Below, piece by piece: positions 1-7,244 of a DNA stretch of 64,000 bases. How positions within the stretch are numbered: the first letter of the stretch is position 1; each line of letters begins with the position of its first letter. This DNA comes from Bradyrhizobium arachidis (GTDB lineage: Bacteria; Pseudomonadota; Alphaproteobacteria; Rhizobiales; Xanthobacteraceae). A program made the position numbers and the translations under genes. The notes beneath the pieces were generated by a model that was given only the letters and a program-made list of their open reading frames with translations, had not been told where the DNA came from and searched no databases. The DNA is taken from contig NZ_CP030050.1 in NCBI RefSeq assembly GCF_015291705.1, forward strand, positions 7,998,001 through 8,062,000, read 5' to 3'.

Positions 1-219
1 GGCGACGTAGTTGATGGAAAACCCTGCGAATGCCGCGCAATTGTGCCGGGCCGAGAAGCCGGCTGCGCGCGCTTGCGCCGGCTTGAGATCGTGGGGACAG
101 AAGATGCGCCCGATCTGCTCGGCAGCCTCGTCGACATCATCGGTGGTGACGCGGGCGAAAGCCGCCAGCCGTTCGGCTGTGGCTCCCCTTGCGCTCGTCT
201 CCAGCACGGCTGCGGACAT
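1..219 (-). CDS. AraC-family transcriptional regulator, N-terminal part (runs off window)
   Basis: The reverse strand is open from an ATG at 219 to the window edge, giving 73 residues with no stop. The segment with FARVTTDDVDEA, IGRIFCPHDLKP, FSARHNCAAFAGFSINYV resembles the ligand-binding N-terminal domain (AraC_binding_2 type) of AraC regulators, where an arginine-histidine-asparagine stretch precedes a cupin-like fold. The DNA-binding helix-turn-helix region would lie outside the window. The gene is divergent from the cupin gene at 408, so it may regulate that gene. The family call rests on a short fragment. Confidence 0.6.
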   Translation of the reverse strand, partial: MSAAVLETSARGATAERLAAFARVTTDDVDEAAEQIGRIFCPHDLKPAQARAAGFSARHNCAAFAGFSINYVA

Positions 220-310
220 CGTCGACCACGCTTCGCGTCACGGAATTGCTTTAAGCCTATAATAGTTCCCCGGACGCGAGAAGGGCCGCGGCTGCAAAAT
301 CGTCGTGCTG

Positions 311-326
311 CATGGCAACAGCCATG
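311..326. promoter_or_regulatory. Inverted repeat in the divergent araC-cupin intergenic region
   Basis: CATGGC at 311-316 and GCCATG at 321-326 form a perfect 6-bp dyad with an AACA spacer. It lies 82 bases before the cupin start and 92 bases from the regulator start, where an operator for a divergent pair would be expected. No binding test is possible here. AraC proteins usually bind direct rather than inverted repeats, which weakens the assignment. Confidence 0.3.
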
Positions 327-407
327 CCCGGATTCGTTTAGCGGATAGACAGGCGGCCCAAGGCTGGCCGAAGCTCCGTCCCCGCCGGAATCCATGAGGA
401 GCAAGCC

Positions 408-857
408 ATGACTGCACTCGAAAAGGGCATTACCGCCAATGGCACGGGCTATGGGGGCAAGAGCTGGAACATCCTGGGCCAGGTCTACTTCCCCAAGGCC
501 GTCACCGACTCTACCTTCGCGTTCGAGACCAACAGCGACCCCGGCCAGTTCGTGCCGGTGCACATCCATCCGACCCAGGACGAGTTCATCCTGGTGCAGG
601 AAGGCACGCTCGACCTCAAGCTCGACGGCAAATGGGTCAAGGCCCATGCCGGTGACCTCGTGCGCATGCCGCGCGGCATCCCGCATGGCTATTTCAACAA
701 ATCCGACAAGCCGTGCCGCGCGCTGTTCTGGGTCTCGCCGATGCAGAAGCTGGAGGCGCTGTTCAACCAGCTGCACAATCTGACCGACCCGGCTGAAGTC
801 GTGCGCATCTCGGCGCTGCACGAGGTCGACTTTCTGCCGCCCGAGGCCAACGACTAG
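408..857 (+). CDS. Cupin-domain protein
   Basis: A 149-residue single-domain cupin. Motif 1 is visible as HIHPTQDEF (His52, His54, Glu59) followed by Gly66, and motif 2 as GDLVRMPRGIPH (Gly82 to His93). Together they give the usual three-His/one-Glu metal site of a small beta barrel. A Shine-Dalgarno-like GAGGAG precedes the ATG. No signal peptide is visible, so it is probably cytoplasmic. Small cupins include dioxygenases, isomerases and ligand sensors, and the sequence does not decide between them. A flavin monooxygenase gene follows after 108 bases on the same strand, so the two could share a transcript and act on a common organic substrate. Confidence 0.8.
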   Translation: MTALEKGITANGTGYGGKSWNILGQVYFPKAVTDSTFAFETNSDPGQFVPVHIHPTQDEFILVQEGTLDLKLDGKWVKAHAGDLVRMPRGIPHGYFNKSDKPCRALFWVSPMQKLEALFNQLHNLTDPAEVVRISALHEVDFLPPEAND

Positions 858-965
858 GCGCAGCGCGCCTCCTCGCCCACCTCCATCTGCTTGCAGCTCC
901 GCCGGCCGCGCCTTGCGGCCGAACGTGGCCGCTTGCGCGCGAAACACCTGATTGCGAGCCATCCC

Positions 966-2456
966 ATGGTCAGTCCCAAGCATGTCTGCGTGATCGGCGC
1001 CGGCGTCTCCGGCCTTGCCGCTGCAAAAGCGTTCTCCAGCCGCGGCCACCGCGTCACCATCGTCGAGCGGAGCGCCGATCTCGGCGGCGTCTGGGAGCCG
1101 GCGCGCTCCTATCCGGAGGTGCAGACCCAGAGCCCGAAGGATCTCTACCGCTACACCGACCGCGCCATGCCGGACGCCTATCCGGAATGGCCAACCGGGC
1201 CGCAGGTCCACGCCTATCTCGCCGATTACGCCAGGAGTTTTGGCCTCGACCGCATGCTGCGCCTCAATACTGAAGTCGCCGGCATGGCGCGCCGCACTGA
1301 CGGCAAGCCGGGCTGGACGCTTACCCTGACGAGCAAGGGCGGGACGCCGTCGAACGAGGAGTTCGATTTCGTCGCGGTCTGCACCGGGCAGTTCAACGAA
1401 CCGCGCGAGCTGCATTGCCGCGGCGAAGGCAGCTTCCTGGGCCAGGGCGGCCAGATCCTGCATTCGTCGAAATACGGCGATCCCGCGCTGGCGAAAGGCC
1501 GCCGCGTCGTCGTGCTCGGCGGCTCGAAATCGGCGACCGACATCGCCGTGAACGCGGTGAAATCAGGCGCGCGCGAGGTCACCATCGCGATGCGCGAGCC
1601 GGTCTGGCGCATCCCCTACTTCATCGGCGGGCTCGTGAACTTCAAGCGCATCCTCTACATCCGCGCGCAGGAGGAGATGTTTCCAGGCTGGGGCGCCAGC
1701 GCGATGGCGCGGCTTGCCCACCGCATTGCCGCGCCATTGGTCTGGGCGAACTGGCGCGGGCTCGAAAGCCTGCTCAAGGCGCAGCTCAAGCTCGGCCGCT
1801 GCAAGATGGTGCCGAAGGAGCGGATCGAGGACGGCGTCAACTGCTCGGTGCCGATCGCAACGCCCGGCTTCTATCCGATGGTCGCCGACGGCCGCATCAA
1901 GGCCGTGTTCGGCACGTTCGATCATTATGAAGGCGACACCATCGTGATGAGCGGCGGCGAGCGCATTGGCGCCGACGTCGCGGTGCTCGCGATCGGCTAC
2001 AAGCTCGGCGTGCCGTTCCTGCCGGCGGCATATCAAGAAAAGCTGGTCGACGCCGACGGGCAGTACCGGCTCTACCGGCTGATCGCCAACCCCGACCTGC
2101 CGGAACTCGGCTTCGTCGGCTTCAATTCCTCGTTCTGCACCGTGCTCTGCGCCGATCTGGCCGCGAACTGGCTGGTGCGCTATGCCGACGGCCAGCTCGC
2201 CAAGCAGCCGACGGCGCACCAGATGCGCGACAACATCGAGATGATGCTGCACTTCAAGCGCGTCGAGCGTCCGGCTGCCGGCGTCTATGGCGGCCTGTGT
2301 GTCGCACCCTATCACTACCGCCATTTCGACGAGCTGATGGCCGACATCGGCGCGAAGGAGCAGAAGCGCGGCGGGCTCAAGGGGCGCTTCCAGCCGCCGG
2401 ATGCGGATGCCTATGCGAAGTTCCTGGCGACGGCGCCGGACTACCGGGCGGCATGA
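966..2456 (+). CDS. Flavin-containing monooxygenase (class B type)
   Basis: A 496-residue FAD/NADPH oxidoreductase. The FAD dinucleotide-binding motif GAGVSG is at residues 11-16, followed by the acidic end of the second strand (IVER). A FLGQGGQILHSSKY segment at about 157-170 matches the FxGxxxHS-type fingerprint of FMO and Baeyer-Villiger enzymes. A second nucleotide-binding loop, GGSKSA, is at 185-190 for NADPH. Such enzymes hydroxylate soft nucleophiles or insert oxygen next to ketones. I chose the ATG at 966 because the FAD motif then sits near the N-terminus as in the family; an in-frame start 75 bases upstream would add a tail with no family features. The substrate is unknown. Confidence 0.8.
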   Translation: MVSPKHVCVIGAGVSGLAAAKAFSSRGHRVTIVERSADLGGVWEPARSYPEVQTQSPKDLYRYTDRAMPDAYPEWPTGPQVHAYLADYARSFGLDRMLRLNTEVAGMARRTDGKPGWTLTLTSKGGTPSNEEFDFVAVCTGQFNEPRELHCRGEGSFLGQGGQILHSSKYGDPALAKGRRVVVLGGSKSATDIAVNAVKSGAREVTIAMREPVWRIPYFIGGLVNFKRILYIRAQEEMFPGWGASAMARLAHRIAAPLVWANWRGLESLLKAQLKLGRCKMVPKERIEDGVNCSVPIATPGFYPMVADGRIKAVFGTFDHYEGDTIVMSGGERIGADVAVLAIGYKLGVPFLPAAYQEKLVDADGQYRLYRLIANPDLPELGFVGFNSSFCTVLCADLAANWLVRYADGQLAKQPTAHQMRDNIEMMLHFKRVERPAAGVYGGLCVAPYHYRHFDELMADIGAKEQKRGGLKGRFQPPDADAYAKFLATAPDYRAA

Positions 2457-2526
2457 GAGGAGAATTGCGGCTGCGCGCCTCTGATGCTTACGATCTCCCT
2501 GGCCATCGAATCGACAGGAACCAGCC

Positions 2527-3600
2527 ATGGGATCGAGACGACTTGCCGCCGCGGCCCTTGCGGCTGTTGCCCTCTTCGTCACGGCGCAAGCCGTTGCACA
2601 GACGGGCGCGCTGACGACGCGGCAATCCGAGGCGCTCGCGACCTATGAGCGCGCGCTCGGCGAGTTCAAGGCCGTTCTCGCCGAGCGGCGCAAGCAGATC
2701 GACGCGAAGCAGCCGCTACCGAACCTGCCGGGCCAGGCGCTCTATCTCGCGCGCGTCGCGGTCATAAGTAGCTACAAGGATCTCACCGACGCCATGCCGT
2801 CGCGGATCGGACGGCCCAACAAGTTCGAGATCCCGCCGGCCTATTTCGATGCCGACATCGAACCGCTGATCGACGAATACGGAAAGCTGTTCGACATCAT
2901 GGAGGCGCCGCCGGCCGGCGCGCAGAACTCGCCGACGCCGTTCAAGGACGTGGTCGATCTCGCGGTCGCGATTGCGCGCGCCAAGGGGCTGGCACCGGTT
3001 CACGCCGAAGCTGCGGGCCGCATCAGCCTCGGGCTGTTCTTTGCGGAGACCAACGGCAAGCAGAATGTCCGTAACGGTCGCTCCAACACCTATATGGGCA
3101 GCTTCCAGACCGGCCCGTCCGAAGACCGCAACGGCCGCAGGAAATGGGACGCGATCAAGGGCGAGATCGCAGGTCTCGATCCCGAGCTGAGCGCGCGCGA
3201 CGACAAGGAAGAGGCGCGCGCCCGCGGCACCGACTACCGCTTCAATCACTGGACCAATGTGCGCGACGGCCTGATGAACGCACATGCGGATCTGTTCCGG
3301 GAGATCCCGGGAATCGTGAAGACGCTGCCCGACCCGGTCGACCAGATGAAGCTGTTCGAGCTGATCCAGATTGTCCCCACCCCCACGAGGTCCGCGCTCA
3401 AATCCGGCGATCTCCTGAGCTATCGGGTGTCCAGCCCTGCGATCATGAAGCACCTGCGCAACAACAGCATCTTCGCGTTCGGGCAGGCCGACCGGGCTCG
3501 AACGTCCGCCAGCTTCCGGGAAATCCTCGCCGCGATGTGGCTGTTCAACCGGAAGTTCGAGCGCGCGATGGCGAAGTACGCGGAGATCAAGCCGCGCTGA
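2527..3600 (+). CDS. Secreted protein of unknown function
   Basis: A 357-residue protein with a clear Sec signal peptide (positive start, hydrophobic AAAALAAVALFVTA, cleavage near AQAVAQ, about residue 25). AGGAA precedes the ATG at good spacing. The rest is a soluble, mainly helical protein with no family I can name. Around residues 170-200 the order FFAETNG, then SNTYMGSFQTG, loosely recalls the catalytic Glu and GxxQ signature of lytic transglycosylases, but other lysozyme-fold hallmarks are not evident. It stands alone between a monooxygenase and further secreted unknowns. It probably acts in the periplasm; enzymatic function is unproven. Confidence 0.6.
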   Translation: MGSRRLAAAALAAVALFVTAQAVAQTGALTTRQSEALATYERALGEFKAVLAERRKQIDAKQPLPNLPGQALYLARVAVISSYKDLTDAMPSRIGRPNKFEIPPAYFDADIEPLIDEYGKLFDIMEAPPAGAQNSPTPFKDVVDLAVAIARAKGLAPVHAEAAGRISLGLFFAETNGKQNVRNGRSNTYMGSFQTGPSEDRNGRRKWDAIKGEIAGLDPELSARDDKEEARARGTDYRFNHWTNVRDGLMNAHADLFREIPGIVKTLPDPVDQMKLFELIQIVPTPTRSALKSGDLLSYRVSSPAIMKHLRNNSIFAFGQADRARTSASFREILAAMWLFNRKFERAMAKYAEIKPR

Positions 3601-3811
3601 CGCATCGTAACGACGACGTGCAGGCGATGACACCGGACACCCAGCGCCGGCACAATTCAAGATAGAGTGTGAGCCAGTTCATATCTGCGGCCTTGCGCCG
3701 AGAGTAGCTTCGCAAGAAGCAGGAAGATGTCTCGCCTCCCGACGCCAAGGCGTTGCGGGTTTCCGGACGTCACGTCGAGCGAACATCTGTCAATCCATAG
3801 GAGGACAGGTC

Positions 3812-3925
3812 ATGAAGTTCGCAGCACTGTTTTTTGTCTTCGCTCTCGCCGCACTCACGACGACTGTGCCTGCAGGCTCGGCCAACGCGTGCGCGCGCCC
3901 TTGTGGGCACTATTGTTGCGGATAA
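3812..3925 (+). CDS. 37-residue secreted Cys-rich peptide
   Basis: A short gene with a strong ribosome-binding site (AGGAGGACAGGTC before the ATG). It encodes 37 residues: a signal-peptide-like N-terminus (MKFAALFFVFALAALTTTVP) with a likely cleavage near AGSANA, then a tail of about 11 residues, CARPCGHYCCG, carrying four cysteines. Strong translation signals, a proper signal peptide and a compact Cys cluster argue for a real gene. The next gene starts 17 bases downstream, so the two are probably cotranscribed. Function is unknown; the tail could bind metal or form disulfides in the periplasm. Confidence 0.55.
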   Translation: MKFAALFFVFALAALTTTVPAGSANACARPCGHYCCG

Positions 3926-3941
3926 TCGGCGGAGAACTCCA

Positions 3942-4724
3942 ATGCGCCCATTCCTGAAATGGGGGGCATTAGTGGCGATCGTGAGCATCGCACCCTTGGC
4001 ATCCGTGGCTGCGATACATCTCCACAAGCCCCCGAACAAGCTCAACGAAGCCATCACCGCGATCGGCTTTCACCCAATAACGCCACCAGTGCTCTTGCGC
4101 GCTCCAGGCTCGATCTACCATGTCTCGTCGAACGGCCAGGACTACGACATGCTGTGCGAGGTCTCGCCGGACCGACTGATCGGCGTGACCCGCACCTCGT
4201 CTTCAGCGACCCAGGTCACCTCCGAACTGCGAAAGACGCAATATTCGCTCGACTCGAAAGTCGTGCATTCGATCCAGTCACATACCGATGCAAAATTGGC
4301 GGAAACCCTGAAGCTCGAGCTCGATGACGTTCAGGTCCTGGAAATATCGCTTGAAGATCTGTCGATCATTGCAGACGAGCTGTTCCAGCGCGAGTCCTGC
4401 GATCGGGAAGTGAGACGGTATCTTGAAAACGGCGAATACGTTTGCCAGGGACAGCGGGTTCTCAAGGCGTCGACGAAATACGTCGCGGCCTATGACAACG
4501 CAGCATCAGGCTCCGTGGAGCAAACGACAGACTTGATCAAGAACAATTTTGACCCGACCGTCAGCATACAGGGCGGCCAGAGCGTCTCTGGAGCGAACCT
4601 CTATTATGGAATGAGGCTGGCACCGCGGTGTCTGTCGCTCAAGGACGCAAAAAGGCAGCCACGGCCGCCGCTCTCGATCTGGGACAGGCTGGTCAATCAC
4701 TTTCCTTCGCTTGAGTTCTTTTGA
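3942..4724 (+). CDS. Exported or membrane-anchored protein of unknown function
   Basis: 260 residues starting at the ATG preceded by GGCGGAG. An N-terminal hydrophobic stretch (FLKWGALVAIVSIAPLASVAAI) is either a signal peptide or a single membrane anchor. The remaining ~230 residues are polar with four scattered cysteines (LCEVS, ESCDRE, YVCQG, RCLS) that could form disulfides. I recognise no domain. Upstream in-frame starts would overlap the 37-residue peptide gene and delay the hydrophobic segment, so they are not preferred. Its closeness to the Cys-rich peptide suggests a shared transcript. Confidence 0.6.
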   Translation: MRPFLKWGALVAIVSIAPLASVAAIHLHKPPNKLNEAITAIGFHPITPPVLLRAPGSIYHVSSNGQDYDMLCEVSPDRLIGVTRTSSSATQVTSELRKTQYSLDSKVVHSIQSHTDAKLAETLKLELDDVQVLEISLEDLSIIADELFQRESCDREVRRYLENGEYVCQGQRVLKASTKYVAAYDNAASGSVEQTTDLIKNNFDPTVSIQGGQSVSGANLYYGMRLAPRCLSLKDAKRQPRPPLSIWDRLVNHFPSLEFF

Positions 4725-4862
4725 ATAGCGCTCTGCGATTCAACACGCCCGGCCGCGGTCGGAGCGTTCGTGCAAGCGATGACTGACGTCATCGGCACAG
4801 CCATCACGGCTTCGGCCTCTCTCGCGCCTGCGCCACGCCCCGCATGCGCGCGCCGCCGCAAT

Positions 4863-5723
4863 CTATGGAGCCCGCTTGTCCCTGGCCGCGATGAACTCCG
4901 CAATTCTGTCGACGGCCTGTTGTTCGACGCCGTAAAAGCCATGCGCCGCATAGGCCTCGCATGGATCGGACCTTGGCCGGTCGCCGCCGCTGATCAGGAC
5001 GATTGCGACCCGACCAGCCTGCGTCAGGCGCTTTGCGAGGGCCGGCGCATCGGTCGCGGGGGTAAACTCGCAGGCATCTTCGCTGTGCGACACGATGAGC
5101 GTGGGCACTCTGATCTCGGGTAGCGCCATGTCGATGACGCCCTGGGGGTAGTCCCTGGCAATTTCCGGAAAGGCCTTGGCCAGCGAGGACCCCGGCGCAA
5201 TACGTGTAACCGTCGAAGTCAGCACGAGACCATCAACCGCGCTGGCCGCGATGGCGCCGTGTGCCGCCGACCAACTGCCCGCGCTGGTACCGACGAGCCA
5301 CACCGGCACATCGGCCTGGCACTTCAGGTAGTCGACGACGGCGCCGATGTCGATCGCATGCTCGTTGCTGAGGCGGAAAGACCCACTCATGCCCCTCGGC
5401 TGGTCAGATGGAGCGTCGATCACAGCCACCATGAAATCGTGCTCGGCGAATCTCTCGCGACTGCGCACGAGGAAATTTCCAGCCACGAAAGCATATGGCC
5501 CTACCTGCGGAGGCGGCGTCCTGTTCAGCCGCAGAAGACCGCTACCCCCGGCAAACAGAATGACGGATGCAACGGGATGCTCAGGCTTTATCAGGATGAA
5601 GGCTTGTTGAACGCCGCGCGGCGTCGTCATCGAGACAATCGATGCGTGCTCCCCGAAGGCTTCGTTCCATGTCATGAACGAGAGAATTCCGAGCGAAGCA
5701 ATCAGGTGAAGCACACGATCCAT
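4863..5723 (-). CDS. Secreted alpha/beta hydrolase
   Basis: 286 residues with a signal-peptide-like start (MDRVLHLIASLGILSF, cleavage near EAFGEHA). The hydrolase fold is indicated by the nucleophile elbow GTSAGSW, an acid in HSEDACEF, a likely catalytic His in AAHGFYG near the C-terminus, and the oxyanion strand VILFAGGSGLL. It is probably a periplasmic esterase or related enzyme; the substrate is not predictable. I chose the ATG at 5723 because the signal peptide begins there and a TGGAG ribosome site sits seven bases upstream. Upstream in-frame starts would place 37 unremarkable residues before the signal. Confidence 0.7.
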   Translation of the reverse strand: MDRVLHLIASLGILSFMTWNEAFGEHASIVSMTTPRGVQQAFILIKPEHPVASVILFAGGSGLLRLNRTPPPQVGPYAFVAGNFLVRSRERFAEHDFMVAVIDAPSDQPRGMSGSFRLSNEHAIDIGAVVDYLKCQADVPVWLVGTSAGSWSAAHGAIAASAVDGLVLTSTVTRIAPGSSLAKAFPEIARDYPQGVIDMALPEIRVPTLIVSHSEDACEFTPATDAPALAKRLTQAGRVAIVLISGGDRPRSDPCEAYAAHGFYGVEQQAVDRIAEFIAARDKRAP

Positions 5724-5882
5724 GGCGGGGCTCCAGCAATTTGCCATCCCTTTCGATCCGGATGCGGCAAGACTTACAGAGCCTAGCATAGCCGCTCGCC
5801 TTGCGGCACGCTGCGCCTCGCCAACCGGCTTCATCCCGCCCGCAGCAATCAGGCCCGAACCGGGCGTTCGTGAGCCCGCGTG

Positions 5883-7226
5883 TCAGTTCTCCACCTTGTA
5901 GCCGTCCGTCAGCGTCTTCAGGAACGCGATGATGTCAGCTTCGTCCTGCTCGGTCATCGCCGGCTTGTCGCCGGAGTGGCGGTCGAACGGCGGGTCGGTG
6001 ACGTCGACATTGGCGTGATATTTTTGCGGCAGGTCGTCGTATTTCAGCACCGTGCCGTCAGCTGAGCGCGGAAACACTTTCTCCGGATCGGTGTCGCGAA
6101 AATTGTAGAAATCCATCACCTGCTGAAGGGTGCTGAAGACGCCATTGTGGAAGAAGGCGTGCCGCGCCGCACTGTTGCGCAGCGTCGGCGTCAGGAACAT
6201 GCCGCAATATTGCGTCTGCTCGGGAATGTCGGTGCGATGCGGGCCGCAGACGCCGAGGTCGAAATAATTGGGGTCGCGATTGTTGGCGAGCGCGGCGTTG
6301 CGCGGCGCGCCGAGTGCCTCGTACTGATGATCCGTGAACAGTGGCGGCAGGCCGTCGCGGGTCGGCGCCGAGGTGTGGCATCCAGCGCAATTGGCCTTAT
6401 CGGGATCGTTGAACAATTGCAGGCCGCGTAGCTCGCTCTCGGAGAGCCGCGCCTTGCCTTCGAGCCAGTAATCGTACTTGCTGGTGTAGGGATGGAAGCT
6501 CGGCTCCTCCACCTGATAGCGCGCGACCGCGAACATCGCCTCCGCAATCAGCAGCCGCTGATTCCTCATCACACCGGCGCCGAACAACTCGACGAAGCGG
6601 CCAGCGTAAGGCGCGTTGCGCAGCTTGCCCGCGACGATCTCGGCGCTGCCGCCGTCCATCTCGTTGGGATCGAGCAGCGGGAACAGCGCCTGGTCTTGCA
6701 GCGTGTCGGCGCGGCCGTCCCAGAACAGGCCGCCCTGCGGCACGATGTTCGCCGACGTGCCGGTGCCGCCCGCGGTCTTGGTCGTGCGCGCCGCCTGCTG
6801 GCCGATCGCCGCCATCTGCGCGAGGTCGATGATGTTGTCGTCGTCGCCCTTGTCGGGACCGATGCTGAAATTCGGGTGGCGGTCGAGATAGGTCAGCGAC
6901 GGGACCGCGCGTGCGCCCTGCCGTGACAGATTGGCGCCGCCGAGCATGACCGGGCCATCGTTGGGCGGACCGTAGGCGTGATCCGGGCTATGGCAGGACG
7001 CGCAAGAGAGCGTGCCTGATGACGACAGCGAGGTGTCGTAGAAGATTTCCTTGCCGAGCAGCGCCATCGCGGACAACGGCGCGACGGGCGGACGCATGAG
7101 ACGCACCGGATTCGGGTTCACACCAACCTGGTTCGGCTCCGCTAATCCCTGCGGCCCGGCAGCAAAGACGGCGCCGGCCAGACAAAGCAGGCCGGCGCCA
7201 AGGAGCCACAGAGTGCGGCTGTTCAT
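5883..7226 (-). CDS. Di-heme cytochrome c peroxidase (CcpA/MauG family)
   Basis: 447 residues with a Sec signal (cleavage near AVFAAG) and two c-type heme attachment motifs, CASCH at residues 75-79 and CAGCH at 280-284, the hallmark of the bacterial di-heme peroxidase/MauG family. Further family features are LFWDGRADTLQDQA around 168 and the C-terminal block TPTLRNSAARHAFFHNGVF. The protein is periplasmic and would reduce peroxide with electrons from a small cytochrome, or in MauG-like members oxidise a protein partner. The start lies 18 bases after the stop of the exported phosphoesterase, so the two form an operon. I cannot tell peroxidase from MauG-type activity by eye. Confidence 0.88.
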   Translation of the reverse strand: MNSRTLWLLGAGLLCLAGAVFAAGPQGLAEPNQVGVNPNPVRLMRPPVAPLSAMALLGKEIFYDTSLSSSGTLSCASCHSPDHAYGPPNDGPVMLGGANLSRQGARAVPSLTYLDRHPNFSIGPDKGDDDNIIDLAQMAAIGQQAARTTKTAGGTGTSANIVPQGGLFWDGRADTLQDQALFPLLDPNEMDGGSAEIVAGKLRNAPYAGRFVELFGAGVMRNQRLLIAEAMFAVARYQVEEPSFHPYTSKYDYWLEGKARLSESELRGLQLFNDPDKANCAGCHTSAPTRDGLPPLFTDHQYEALGAPRNAALANNRDPNYFDLGVCGPHRTDIPEQTQYCGMFLTPTLRNSAARHAFFHNGVFSTLQQVMDFYNFRDTDPEKVFPRSADGTVLKYDDLPQKYHANVDVTDPPFDRHSGDKPAMTEQDEADIIAFLKTLTDGYKVEN

Positions 7227-7244
7227 TCGTAGCGTCCCGTTGGA

